Notes under the pieces: model-generated
The model's database searches: none
What the model was told of the DNA's origin: nothing
The model's input: only the letters and a program-made list of their open reading frames with translations
Shown: positions 25,631-35,682 of the stretch, piece after piece
Numbering within the stretch: the first letter of the stretch is position 1
How the letters are laid out: each line of letters begins with the position of its first letter
Position numbers and translations under genes: made by a program
Source: Streptomyces sp. R44
GTDB taxonomy: Bacteria > Actinomycetota > Actinomycetes > Streptomycetales > Streptomycetaceae
Length of the DNA: 64,000 nt
Direction of reading: 5' to 3'
NCBI RefSeq assembly: GCF_041053105.1
Contig: NZ_CP163444.1
Location: 3,286,001 to 3,350,000, forward strand

Positions 25631-25677
25631 GTGCAACGAGATGCGGACCCGGCTTGTTCCGGGGAGGGAGGACGCCG

Positions 25678-26985
25678 ATGAGCACCGACAGCACCGCGGC
25701 CGCACCGAAACCCAAGAAGTCCCTGTCCTGGGGCGGCCTCTTCCAGGGCCTCCAGAAGATGGGCCGCAGCCTCCAGCTCCCCATCGCCGTCCTCCCGGCC
25801 GCCGGCATCATCAACCGGCTCGGGCAGCCCGACGTCTTCGGCGCCGACGGCCTGGGCTGGGACAACGTCGCGAAGGTGATGGCGGGTGCGGGTGGTGCGC
25901 TGCTCGACGGCAGCCTGGGTCTGCCGCTGCTGTTCTGCATCGGTGTCGCGATCGGCATGGCGAAGAAGGCGGACGGCTCGACCGCGCTCGCGGCGGTGGT
26001 CGGCTTCCTCGTCTACTACAACGTGCTGCGTCAGTTCCCGAAGGACTGCCCGGCGGGCACGGTGGACGTCAACGGCGGCTGCCTCTCGCCCGAGCAGGCC
26101 TTCACCGGGTACACGTACCAGAACCCGGGCGTCTTCGGCGGCATCCTGATGGGCCTGATGGCCGCCTGGTTCTGGCAGCGCTACCACCGGACGAAGCTGG
26201 TCGACTGGCTCGGCTTCTTCAACGGCCGCCGGCTCGTGCCGATCATCATGACGTTCGTGGCGATCGCGTTCGCCGCGATCTGCCTGTGGATCTGGCCGCC
26301 GATCGGCGACGGCCTGGAGAACTTCAGCGACTGGCTGGTGGGTCTCGGCTCCTGGGGTTCGGGCATCTTCGGCCTCGCGAACCGCGCGCTGCTCGTCATC
26401 GGCCTGCACCAGTTCCTGAACGTGCCCATCTGGTTCCAGTTCGGCACGTACACCAAACCCGACGGCACGGTGGTCCACGGCGACATCCCGATGTTCCTCG
26501 CGGGCGACCCGAACGCCGGTCAGTTCCTGACGGGCTTCTTCCCGATCATGATGTTCGCGCTGCCCGCCGCGGCGCTCGCGATCACCCACACCGCGAAGCC
26601 GCATCGCCGCAAGGCGGTCGGCGGCATGATGCTCTCGGTCGCCCTGACCTCGTTCGTCACCGGCATCACCGAGCCGATCGAGTACTCGTTCCTTTTCATC
26701 GCGCCGCTGCTGTACGTGATCCACGCCGTGCTGACCGGTGTGTCGATGGCGGTGACCTGGGCGCTCGGCGTGAAGGACGGCTTCAGCTTCTCGGCCGGTC
26801 TGATCGACTACGTGATCAACTGGAACCTCGCGACGAAGCCGTGGCTGATCATCCCGATCGGCCTGGGCTTCGCGGTCGTCTACTACGTGATCTTCCGGTT
26901 CGCGATCGTCAGGTTCAACCTCCCCACCCCGGGCCGCGAGCCCGAGGAGATCGAGGAGGAGATCGAGCGCGACAACGTCAAGTAG
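25678..26985 (+). CDS. nagE1: PTS EIIC component, N-acetylglucosamine type
   Basis: A 435-residue membrane permease (about ten hydrophobic segments). It has LQLPIAVLPAAGIINRLGQP near the start and the EIIC motif TSFVTGITEPIEYSFLF around 330. There is no fused EIIB, which fits the separate nagF. GGGAGGGAGG precedes the ATG at 25678. It is about 75% identical by eye to the next EIIC gene, so one is a duplicate. The symbol follows the S. coelicolor order and might be swapped with nagE2. Confidence 0.88.
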   Translation: MSTDSTAAAPKPKKSLSWGGLFQGLQKMGRSLQLPIAVLPAAGIINRLGQPDVFGADGLGWDNVAKVMAGAGGALLDGSLGLPLLFCIGVAIGMAKKADGSTALAAVVGFLVYYNVLRQFPKDCPAGTVDVNGGCLSPEQAFTGYTYQNPGVFGGILMGLMAAWFWQRYHRTKLVDWLGFFNGRRLVPIIMTFVAIAFAAICLWIWPPIGDGLENFSDWLVGLGSWGSGIFGLANRALLVIGLHQFLNVPIWFQFGTYTKPDGTVVHGDIPMFLAGDPNAGQFLTGFFPIMMFALPAAALAITHTAKPHRRKAVGGMMLSVALTSFVTGITEPIEYSFLFIAPLLYVIHAVLTGVSMAVTWALGVKDGFSFSAGLIDYVINWNLATKPWLIIPIGLGFAVVYYVIFRFAIVRFNLPTPGREPEEIEEEIERDNVK

Positions 26986-27050
26986 CCCCGCGCTCACGCG
27001 GCGGGATCTGACCGTTCTCGGGGCTTTCGACCCCCTCGTAAGGCCCTTCG

Positions 27051-27084
27051 AAGGCCCCCGGACCTGACCGTCCGGGGGCCTTTT
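27051..27084 (+). terminator. Intrinsic terminator after nagE1
   Basis: AAGGCCCCCGGA (27051-27062) pairs with TCCGGGGGCCTT (27071-27082), followed by further Ts. Confidence 0.88.
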
Positions 27085-27154
27085 GTCGTGCATCTCCGGC
27101 TATGGCTGAGTACACAGAATTCGCAGGTTCCTTATCTAAGTCTCACGTGCTACA

Positions 27155-27198
27155 ACTGGTCTACACCACTCAATGGTGTAGACCACGCGGTCCAGACC
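27155..27198. promoter_or_regulatory. Cluster of two dre sites and a third weaker one
   Basis: Site 1 ACTGGTCTACACCACT (27155-27170) and site 2 AATGGTGTAGACCACG (27172-27187) follow the dre pattern back to back. A third, weaker core GGTCCAGACC lies at 27189-27198. They are about 80-120 bases before nagE2, so DasR could bind cooperatively here. Confidence 0.8.
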
Positions 27199-27274
27199 AC
27201 CGCGTTCCACGAGACGTCGCCTCCCCCCCGTGTTCACTGTCCTGGGCGACGCCTTGCCTTACTGGAGGAAGTTG

Positions 27275-28540
27275 ATGAGTACGGCCACCGCCCAGGCCGC
27301 CGCTCCCGCGAAGAAGCGCGGATCCGGCCTGTTCCAGGGCCTGCAGAAGGTCGGTCGCAGCCTGCAGCTGCCGATCGCCGTGCTGCCGGCCGCGGGTATC
27401 TTGCTCCGTCTCGGCCAGCCCGACGTCTTCGGCAAGGACGGTCTCGGCTGGGACAAGGTCGCGTCCGTCTTCGCCACCGCCGGCGGCGCGGTCTTCGACA
27501 ACCTGCCCCTGCTCTTCTGCATCGGCGTCGCCATCGGCTTCGCCAAGAAGGCGGACGGCTCCACCGCCCTGGCCGCGCTCGTCGGCTTCCTGGTCTACAG
27601 CAACGTGCTGAAGGCCTTCCCGATCACCGAGGCCGTCGTCAACACGACCGCCAACAAGGGTGTCGACGTCGCCGCGACGTACAACAACCCCGGCGTCCTC
27701 GGCGGCATCCTGATGGGTCTGCTCTCGGCCGTCCTCTGGCAGCGCTTCCACCGCACCAAGCTCGTCGACTGGCTCGGCTTCTTCAACGGCCGCCGTCTCG
27801 TCCCGATCATCATGGCCTTCGTCGGCACCGCCGTCGGCGTCGTCTTCGGCCTGGTCTGGGAGCCGATCGGTGAGGGCATCTCCAGCTTCGGCGAGTGGAT
27901 GACCGGCCTCGGTGCCGGTGGCGCCGGCCTCTTCGGTCTCATCAACCGCGCGCTGATCCCGGTCGGCATGCACCAGTTCGTGAACACCGTCTCCTGGTTC
28001 CAGATCGGTGACTTCACCAACGCCGCCGGCGAGGTCGTCCACGGTGACCTCAACCGCTTCTTCGCCGGTGACCCGAGCGCCGGAATCTTCATGTCGGGCT
28101 TCTTCCCGATCATGATGTTCGGCCTCCCGGCCGCCGCGATCGCCATCGCCCACGCCGCCCGCCCCGAGCGCCGCAAGGCCGTCATGGGCATGATGGTCTC
28201 CCTCGCGCTGACCTCCTTCGTCACCGGTATCACCGAGCCGATCGAGTTCACGTTCATGTTCATCGCGCCGGTCCTCTACGCGATCCACGCGGTCCTGACC
28301 GCCGTCTCCATGGCCGTCACCTGGGCCTTCGGCGTCCACGCGGGCTTCACCTTCTCCGCGGGCGGCATCGACTACCTGCTCAACTGGAACCTCGCGACCA
28401 AGCCGTGGCTGATCATCCCGATCGGTCTCGTCTTCGCGGCGATCTACTACGTGGTCTTCCGCTTCGCGATCACCAAGTTCAACCTCCCCACCCCGGGCCG
28501 CGAGCCCGAGGAGGAGATCGAGGACCTCACCAAGGCGTGA
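27275..28540 (+). CDS. nagE2: PTS EIIC component, N-acetylglucosamine type
   Basis: A 421-residue EIIC close to the preceding gene (shared LQLPIAVLPAAGI, TSFVTGITEPIEF and the ending NLPTPGREPEE). A GGAGGA site precedes the ATG. It has its own promoter region with two to three dre-like sites, which suggests it is the more tightly DasR-controlled GlcNAc transporter. It needs EIIB from nagF. Confidence 0.9.
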   Translation: MSTATAQAAAPAKKRGSGLFQGLQKVGRSLQLPIAVLPAAGILLRLGQPDVFGKDGLGWDKVASVFATAGGAVFDNLPLLFCIGVAIGFAKKADGSTALAALVGFLVYSNVLKAFPITEAVVNTTANKGVDVAATYNNPGVLGGILMGLLSAVLWQRFHRTKLVDWLGFFNGRRLVPIIMAFVGTAVGVVFGLVWEPIGEGISSFGEWMTGLGAGGAGLFGLINRALIPVGMHQFVNTVSWFQIGDFTNAAGEVVHGDLNRFFAGDPSAGIFMSGFFPIMMFGLPAAAIAIAHAARPERRKAVMGMMVSLALTSFVTGITEPIEFTFMFIAPVLYAIHAVLTAVSMAVTWAFGVHAGFTFSAGGIDYLLNWNLATKPWLIIPIGLVFAAIYYVVFRFAITKFNLPTPGREPEEEIEDLTKA

Positions 28541-28556
28541 GCCTCGCCCGTACGAC

Positions 28557-28593
28557 GGAAGGCCCCGGAACCAGGACGGTTCCGGGGCCTTCC
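28557..28593 (+). terminator. Terminator after nagE2 (bidirectional)
   Basis: A 16-bp perfect stem (28557-28572 with 28578-28593) and a five-base loop, between convergent genes. Confidence 0.85.
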
Positions 28594-28633
28594 CCGTGCT
28601 CGTACGGGACATCAGATGTGCTCGTACGGGCAA

Positions 28634-29389
28634 TCAGATCTCGTACACCGCTCCCGGCCGCGCCAGCTCCGACGGGCCCTTGTACACCTCGCGCGCGTCC
28701 GCCAGGTTCCGCTCGCCGTCCGTCCACGGCGGGATGTGGGTCAGGACCAGGCGCCCCACCCGCGCCCGGGTCGCGTGCGCGCCGGCCTCCCGGCCGTTGA
28801 GGTGGAGGTCCGGGACGTCCTCCTTGCCGTGGGTGAAGGAGGCCTCGCAGAGGAAGAGGTCGGTGCCGTCGGCGAGGCCGTGCAGCGCCTCGCAGACCCC
28901 GGTGTCCCCGGAGTACGTGAGCGAACGGCCGCCGTGCTCGACCCGGATGCCGTACGCCTCGACCGGGTGGCACACCTTCTCCGTGCGGACGGAGAACGGG
29001 CCGATCTCGAAGGCGCCGCCGGACTTCAGGGTGCGGAAGTCGAAGACCTCGCTCATCGAGGACGGCGAGGGGGTGTCCGCGTAGGCCGTGGTCAGGCGCT
29101 GCTCGGCGCCCTCGGGGGCGTACACGGGGATCGCGTCGCAGCGTCCGCCGTCGTGCCGGTAGTAGCGGGCGACGAAGTACCCGCACATGTCGATGCAGTG
29201 GTCGGCGTGGAGGTGGCTGAGGAAGATCGCGTCGAGGTCGTACAGACCGATGTGGCGCTGCAGCTCGCCCAGGGCGCCGTTGCCCATGTCGAGGAGCAGC
29301 CGGAAGCCGTCGGCCTCGACGAGGTAGCTCGAACAGGCCGAGTCCGCGGACGGGAACGACCCGGAGCAACCGACGACGGTGAGCTTCAT
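28634..29389 (-). CDS. MBL-fold metallo-hydrolase
   Basis: A 251-residue protein. The metal motif is LSHLHADHCID (about 57-67), with a second His in VCHPVEAYG, Asp in YSGDTGVCEAL and a late His in LVLTHIPPWTDGE. This fits the RNase Z/phosphodiesterase-like side of the family. The substrate cannot be read from the sequence. GGAGG precedes the ATG at 29389; longer in-frame starts have none. Confidence 0.85.
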   Translation of the reverse strand: MKLTVVGCSGSFPSADSACSSYLVEADGFRLLLDMGNGALGELQRHIGLYDLDAIFLSHLHADHCIDMCGYFVARYYRHDGGRCDAIPVYAPEGAEQRLTTAYADTPSPSSMSEVFDFRTLKSGGAFEIGPFSVRTEKVCHPVEAYGIRVEHGGRSLTYSGDTGVCEALHGLADGTDLFLCEASFTHGKEDVPDLHLNGREAGAHATRARVGRLVLTHIPPWTDGERNLADAREVYKGPSELARPGAVYEI

Positions 29390-29592
29390 GGAGCGAGAAC
29401 CTCCGTGGACGGGTGCGGAAAGCGCGCTGAGGGAGGGGGAGGCTGTGCGGTCTGTCGAGCGTAAGGCGCACCCGGGCCCGCCGCTCCTTCGTGGTGGCCC
29501 GTTGTGGGCGAACTCACGGGCTCTGTCACCGGTTCGGATGGATGGCGGGGCGCGGCGGCGGGGTGGGGCGCGCACCGGTACCTTCTTGAGGT

Positions 29593-30105
29593 ATGGACAC
29601 GTCGTGGTGGCCCGCTCTGGCCGCGGTCGTGGTGATCGCGCTGGTGGTGGCGGTCGCCTGGGGGTCCCCCCGGACGAGGTCCGGGGGAGGATCGAGGCGG
29701 TCCTCGCGACGGCCGTCGTCCGGGGGGCCGGCGGCGCCGACGCGACCTCCTCGCGGTCCGGCCGGACCCCGGAGGGCCCCCGCGCGACCGGGCCGGGCGC
29801 CGAGGGCGGCCGAGATCTGGTGGGCGGACGTGCCCTTCGAGGACGGGCCCGGGTCGAAGGACCGGCCCTGTCTGGTGCTCGTGGTACGGGGCGACAGCGC
29901 GCTCGTCGCGAAGATCACCAGCAAGTACCACGACGAGCGGCCGGGGGTGATCGCGCTGCCGCCGGGGGCGGTGGGCGACGCGCAGGGGCGGCCCAGCTTC
30001 CTGGAGACCGATGAGCTGCGGCGGGTGCCGGTGACGGACTTCCGCCGGAGAGTGGGAGAGGCGGACCCGGTCGTGTGGGACCAGGTCCGCCATCTGGCGC
30101 GGTAG
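29593..30105 (+). CDS. Membrane-anchored PemK/MazF-like protein, no antitoxin nearby
   Basis: A 170-residue protein: a membrane segment at about 7-24, an Arg/Pro-rich linker (25-72), then a PemK/MazF-like domain (AEIWWADVPFEDGPGSKDRP, CLVLVVRGDSALVAKITSK). MazF toxins are ribosome-independent mRNA endoribonucleases. Here the usual partner antitoxin gene is absent on both sides and the domain is tethered to the membrane, so it may be a non-toxic relative. The start has only a GAGG very close to it. Confidence 0.72.
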   Translation: MDTSWWPALAAVVVIALVVAVAWGSPRTRSGGGSRRSSRRPSSGGPAAPTRPPRGPAGPRRAPARPGRAPRAAEIWWADVPFEDGPGSKDRPCLVLVVRGDSALVAKITSKYHDERPGVIALPPGAVGDAQGRPSFLETDELRRVPVTDFRRRVGEADPVVWDQVRHLAR

Positions 30106-30174
30106 CGCCGGTGCGTGTCGCGGGGCCGGAAGCCTAAGCGCGGCTCAGCGCGCCGTCCGGTGTGCCCACACCTA

Positions 30175-31500
<1,326 letters not shown>

Positions 31501-31629
31501 TCAGAGCGCAGCGCGTGCGGTACAGCGTGAGGTACAGATCGCGCTGGCGAGGCGGCACAGGTCGACGTGCAGGCGTGCCACGAGCAGGGTGGTGCTCGGA
31601 GTCTCTTCGCTCACGTCGTGGGAAACCAT
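31501..31629 (-). CDS. Putative Cys-containing leader peptide upstream of cysO-cysM
   Basis: A 42-residue frame (MVSHDVSEE start) containing LHVDLCRLASAIC and three Cys codons, ending 91 bases before cysO. Streptomyces carry short peptides with a similar HVDL-R-AS-C core upstream of sulfur genes, annotated as leader peptides. Ribosome stalling at Cys codons could sense low cysteine. The ribosome site is weak and I cannot see an obvious alternative hairpin pair, so regulation is inferred. Confidence 0.5.
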   Translation of the reverse strand: MVSHDVSEETPSTTLLVARLHVDLCRLASAICTSRCTARAAL

Positions 31630-31730
31630 GGGCTCATCGTATCGATTCCCGGTCCGGGTTCCGGAATGTGATCTCACATTCTGGATGATTTCTGACCGAC
31701 TGACGGACGTCGCAGGTGGGAAGGGGGTCG

Positions 31731-32369
31731 TCACTCGGGCCAGGCGGAGTCCCTGATCGTCGTCACGAAGTCTCCGGGGGCGAAACCGGGCACGAAATGG
31801 CGCAGGACGTCCGCTTTGACGTTGCCGAAGGTGGTGTCCGGCCTGGGTGCGATGCCGTCGGCGAAGGCGGCCAGGATGCGGCGCTTGAAGTCGGGGCGGG
31901 GGTGGGCGGCGACGATCGCGGCGCGGTCCTCGGGGGTGACGGCGGCGGGGTCGTCGTAGCCGATGCCGAGGACGTCGTACTCGACGCCGGCGGTGACGAG
32001 GGCGACCTCGGGTTCCATGAACGCGGGGATGCCGGGGGTGGTGTGCAGGGCGATCGCGGTCCAGACGCGGCGGACGGCGTCCTCGTCGGCGCCGTGGGAG
32101 CGGAGGAAGGCGGCGGCCTCCTCGGCGCCGTCGACCTCGAAGCGGCGGCCGCCGGTCCGGTGCGCCTCGCCGAGGCCGAGGTCGTGGAACATGGCGCCGA
32201 CGTAGAGGAGTTCGGGGTCGAAGGCGAGGCTGCGGGCGCGGCCCTGGAGGGCGCCGAAGAGGTAGACGCGGCGGGAGTGGTCGTAGATCAGCTCGCTCGT
32301 CGTGTCGCGGACGAGTTCGGTGGCGGCGGTGGCGAGCTTGCTGTCGGGGACGAGCGTCATCGGGTTCAT
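31731..32369 (-). CDS. HD-domain hydrolase
   Basis: A 212-residue protein with metal-binding residues of the HD family: H31 in YDHSRRVYLFG, H62-D63 in AMFHDLG, and IALHTTPG. The closest match I know is the cyanamide hydratase/Ddi-like branch, but the substrate is unclear. It diverges from a GlxA-type regulator that probably controls it. Confidence 0.8.
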   Translation of the reverse strand: MNPMTLVPDSKLATAATELVRDTTSELIYDHSRRVYLFGALQGRARSLAFDPELLYVGAMFHDLGLGEAHRTGGRRFEVDGAEEAAAFLRSHGADEDAVRRVWTAIALHTTPGIPAFMEPEVALVTAGVEYDVLGIGYDDPAAVTPEDRAAIVAAHPRPDFKRRILAAFADGIAPRPDTTFGNVKADVLRHFVPGFAPGDFVTTIRDSAWPE

Positions 32370-32442
32370 GGGAGCAAGCCTCGTCGTCGGGGGCGGGTGC
32401 CCGCCATGTCCTCAGGGACAGGCATCCCACAGAATCGGACAC

Positions 32443-33387
32443 ATGACGAGGACGCACGAGGTGTGGGTGTTCGCCTTCGACGGGGTCCGGCTGCTCGACG
32501 TGTCGGCCCCGCTGGAGGTCTTCTCGACGGCCGGGTCCGGCTATGAGGTACGGGTGTGCTCGCCGGACGGGCGGGGCGTAAGGACCTCGTGCGGGCTGCG
32601 GATCGGCGCGGACCGCGCGGTCGGGGAGGTGCGGGGCGCGGACACGCTGGTCGTCCCCGGGGCGGTGGACGTGGAGCGGTGCGTGGCGGTCGCGGCCGAG
32701 GTGGCGGGCCTCGCGGGGCGCTCGGGGCGGGTGGCGTCGGTGTGCACGGGGGCGTTCGCGCTCGCGGCGGCGGGGCTGCTCGCCGGGCGGCGCGCGGCGA
32801 CCCACTGGGAGCACGCGGCGGAGCTGGCCCGGCGGTATCCGGGGGTCGAGGTGAGCGCGGACGCGATCCACGTGCGGGACGGGGAGGTGTGGTCCTCGGC
32901 GGGGGTGACGGCCGGGATCGACCTGTGTCTGGCGCTCGTGGAGGAGGACCGGGGGCCGGAGGCGGCGCGGGCGGTGGCGCGGGACCTGGTGGTGTTCCTG
33001 CAGCGGCCGGGCGGTCAGTCGCAGTTCTCGGCGGCGTCGCGGACTCCCCCGACGGGGCACCCGGTGGTGCGGCCGCTCCTGGACGCGGTGGCGGCGGACC
33101 CGGCCGCGGACCACAGCGCGTCGGCGCTCGCGCGGCGGGCGGGGATGAGCGCCCGGCATCTGGCGCGGCTGTTCCGGGAGCAGGTCGGGGCGACGCCGGC
33201 GGGGTACGTGGAGCGGGTACGGGTGGAGGCGGCGCGGATCCTGCTGGAGGGCGGGGCGAGCGTGACGGGGGCGGCGGCGCGGAGCGGGCTCGGCAGTGAC
33301 GAGAGCCTGCGGAGGGCGTTCGCCCGGCATTTCGGGGTGACGCCCTCCGCGTATCTGGCGCGCTTCCGGACGACGTTTTCCTCGTAG
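32443..33387 (+). CDS. GlxA-family transcriptional regulator (DJ-1/PfpI plus AraC HTH)
   Basis: A 314-residue protein. Residues 1-180 are a DJ-1/PfpI domain with Cys in VCTGAFALAAAG (C101); 205-314 are an AraC-type HTH (ALARRAGMSARHLARLFREQ and GLGSDESLRRAFARHFGVTP). GlxA-type proteins sense small molecules and act on nearby genes. The divergent HD hydrolase is the likely target. Confidence 0.88.
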   Translation: MTRTHEVWVFAFDGVRLLDVSAPLEVFSTAGSGYEVRVCSPDGRGVRTSCGLRIGADRAVGEVRGADTLVVPGAVDVERCVAVAAEVAGLAGRSGRVASVCTGAFALAAAGLLAGRRAATHWEHAAELARRYPGVEVSADAIHVRDGEVWSSAGVTAGIDLCLALVEEDRGPEAARAVARDLVVFLQRPGGQSQFSAASRTPPTGHPVVRPLLDAVAADPAADHSASALARRAGMSARHLARLFREQVGATPAGYVERVRVEAARILLEGGASVTGAAARSGLGSDESLRRAFARHFGVTPSAYLARFRTTFSS

Positions 33388-33414
33388 ACCGCGCCCTGCT
33401 CGTTGGGTCTCGGG

Positions 33415-33840
33415 TTACTCGTAGGCCTCGACGATCTTGACCTCTTCCTCGGTCACGACGCCTTCGACGATCGAGAAGGAGCGGAACTGGAAGGGGCCGG
33501 CGTCGTCGGTGTCGGCGGTGGAGACGAGGACGTAGTGGGCCTGCGGCTCGTTGGCGTACGAGATGTCCGTGCGGGACGGGTACGCCTCGGTCGCGGTGTG
33601 CGAGTGGTAGACGATGACGGGCTCCTCGTCCCGGTCGTCCATGTCGCGGTAGAGCTTCAGCAGGTCCGAGGAGTCGAACTCGTAGAAGGTGGGCGAGCGG
33701 GCGGCGTTCAGCATCGGGATGAACCGCTCGGGGCGTCCGCTGCCGACCGGGCCGGCGACGACGCCGCAGGCCTCGTCGGGGTGGTCCGCGCGGGAGTGCG
33801 CCACGATCTGGTCGTACAGGGCCCGGGTGATGGTCAGCAT
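33415..33840 (-). CDS. mec: JAMM metallopeptidase Mec (CysO-cysteine peptidase)
   Basis: A 141-residue JAMM/MPN+ protein. The zinc motif is HSH (79-81) then SRTD (S89, D92), with the upstream Glu (E23 in DEACGVV). In Mycobacterium tuberculosis Mec cleaves cysteine from CysO-Cys. Here it is 2 kb away from cysO-cysM, separated by the HD/GlxA pair. It may also trim the CysO C-terminus. Confidence 0.9.
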   Translation of the reverse strand: MLTITRALYDQIVAHSRADHPDEACGVVAGPVGSGRPERFIPMLNAARSPTFYEFDSSDLLKLYRDMDDRDEEPVIVYHSHTATEAYPSRTDISYANEPQAHYVLVSTADTDDAGPFQFRSFSIVEGVVTEEEVKIVEAYE

Positions 33841-33859
33841 GCCGACAGGATAAGCAGAC

Positions 33860-33896
33860 GGGCCGCCCCGTACCGATGGATGGTACGGAACGGCCC
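33860..33896 (-). terminator. Terminator after the amino-acid permease
   Basis: GGGCCG and CCGTACC pair with GGTACGG and CGGCCC, with a 2-by-2 internal mismatch (cc/aa). It lies 30 bases after the permease stop. Confidence 0.75.
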
Positions 33897-33925
33897 GAAT
33901 GGTGAGACCGAGCAGGTCAGGAGGG

Positions 33926-35362
33926 TCAGGAGCGCTTGGCGAAGGCCGCGCCCTCCGGGTTGCGGGCCTTGAGGACCAGGTAGGAGACCGCGAGGATCAG
34001 GCCCCAGACCGGCGCGCCGTACAGGGCGACGCGGTTGTCCTTGTCCATGCCCATCGTCACGATCACCATGCCGATGAAGGCGAGCGAGAAGACGCTGAAC
34101 CAGATGCCTCCCGGCGCCTTGAAGGAGGACTGCGGCAGCTCGCCGCGGTCGGCCTTGAGGCGGTAGCGGATCTGGCAGATCAGGATGACGATCCAGGCCC
34201 ACATGCCGGAGATGGTGGCGAAGGAGACGACGTAGTTGAAGGCCTCGCCGGGCCACTGGTAGTTGATCCAGACGCCGACCATCATCAGCGCGGCCGAGAC
34301 CGTGGTGCCGACCAGCGGGGTGCCGGACTTGGTCAGCTTGGTGAAGACCTTCGGGCCCTGGCCGTTGAGCGCGAGGTCGCGCAGCATGCGGCCGGTGGAG
34401 TACATGCCCGAGTTGCAGGAGGACAGGGCGGCCGTCAGGACGACGAAGTTGACGATGGCGGCGCCGACTCCGAGGCCCATCCGCTCGAAGGCCTCGACGA
34501 ACGGGCTGACGCCCGGCTTGAAGGCGGTCCACGGGACGACCGACAGGATCATGATCAGCGCGCCGACGTAGAAGACGGCGATGCGCCACGGCACGGTGTT
34601 GATGGCCTTCGGCAGGACCGTCTTCGGGTCCTTCGACTCGCCCGCCGTCACGCCGACGAGCTCGACCGCGAGGAAGGCGAACATGACCATCTGGAGGGTC
34701 ATCAGGGTGGAGAAGATGCCGTCCTCGCCGCCGAAGAAGCCGCCGAGGTCCCAGAGGTGGGTGACGGAGGCGGTGGCGCCGGCGTCGGAGAAGCCGAGGG
34801 TGAGGATGCCGGCGCAGATCAGGATCATGCCGACGATCGCGGTGACCTTGACCATGGAGAACCAGAACTCCAGCTCACCGAAGAGCTTCACGGAGATCAG
34901 GTTGGCGGCGTAGAGGATGACGGTGAAGACGAGGGCGGAGAGCCACTGCGGGATGTCCCACCAGTACGTCATGTAGGTGGCCGCGGCGGTGACTTCGGTG
35001 ATTCCGGTGACGACCCAGAAGAGCCAGTACGTCCAGCCGGTCGCGAAGCCCGCGAAGGGGCCGATGAACTCGCGGGCGTACTCCGAGAAGGAGCCCGACA
35101 CCGGGCGGTACATGAGGAGCTCGCCGAGCGCCCGCATGATGAAGAAGATGACGAGGCCCGCGACCGCGTACGCGAGGATCAGGCTCGGTCCCGCGATGGA
35201 GATGCCCTTGCCCGCGCCGAGGAAGAGTCCGGTGCCGATGGCACCGCCGATCGCGATCATCTGGATCTGCCGGGCGCCGAGTGCCCGGTGGTAACCCTCG
35301 CCGGAGGCGGAGTCCGCGGCCTCATTGCCGTCGTGCTGCTTGTCGACCTGCACTGAGGTCAT
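33926..35362 (-). CDS. APC-family amino-acid permease
   Basis: A 478-residue transporter with 12 predicted helices. The start is hydrophilic; IAIGGAIGTGLFLGAGKGI is the TM1 motif of the AAT/APC amino-acid-proton symporters, followed by ALGELLMYRPVSGSFSEYA. It resembles the AnsP/CycA/GabP group; the substrate cannot be assigned. It has its own terminator and a 17-bp palindrome upstream. Confidence 0.9.
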   Translation of the reverse strand: MTSVQVDKQHDGNEAADSASGEGYHRALGARQIQMIAIGGAIGTGLFLGAGKGISIAGPSLILAYAVAGLVIFFIMRALGELLMYRPVSGSFSEYAREFIGPFAGFATGWTYWLFWVVTGITEVTAAATYMTYWWDIPQWLSALVFTVILYAANLISVKLFGELEFWFSMVKVTAIVGMILICAGILTLGFSDAGATASVTHLWDLGGFFGGEDGIFSTLMTLQMVMFAFLAVELVGVTAGESKDPKTVLPKAINTVPWRIAVFYVGALIMILSVVPWTAFKPGVSPFVEAFERMGLGVGAAIVNFVVLTAALSSCNSGMYSTGRMLRDLALNGQGPKVFTKLTKSGTPLVGTTVSAALMMVGVWINYQWPGEAFNYVVSFATISGMWAWIVILICQIRYRLKADRGELPQSSFKAPGGIWFSVFSLAFIGMVIVTMGMDKDNRVALYGAPVWGLILAVSYLVLKARNPEGAAFAKRS

Positions 35363-35415
35363 GGTGGTGCGCCTTTCTCCATGCTGATCCGCGCGACTGC
35401 GAGTGCGTCTGCTGC

Positions 35416-35432
35416 GGATCAGATCCTGATCC
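35416..35432. promoter_or_regulatory. Palindrome in the leader of the amino-acid permease gene
   Basis: GGATCAG (35416-35422) and CTGATCC (35426-35432) form a perfect inverted repeat with a 3-base centre, 54 bases upstream of the permease start. It has the size of a dimeric repressor site. The rest of the gap 35363-35605 shows no further structure. Confidence 0.4.
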
Positions 35433-35605
35433 CCCCGGATGTGGATGGAGTGCTACCGGCGGTCAGCCGGCCCAAGCGCCCTCGGGAACAGGGGTGGCGT
35501 GCCCGAGTGGTCGTGAAGATTTATCACGGGGCGAGGGGTGATCGACGGGGTTCGGAGTGATGCGCGCCACAAATAAATACGGACAAAGGGTGTACAAGAT
35601 GGCCA

Positions 35606-35653
35606 AGCGGACGCTCTGATAACGCATTCGTTATCCGGATTTGAGCGTCCGCT
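35606..35653 (-). terminator. Two-tier hairpin after the DUF2017 gene
   Basis: The outer arms AGCGGACGCTC (35606-35616) and GAGCGTCCGCT (35643-35653) are perfect, and an inner 7-bp palindrome GATAACG/CGTTATC lies at 35618-35635. It lies 29 bases beyond the DUF2017 stop, so it is the likely end of the clpS operon. Confidence 0.7.
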
Positions 35654-35682
35654 GAGCGAACAGGGCGTGAACGGCCGGCCGC

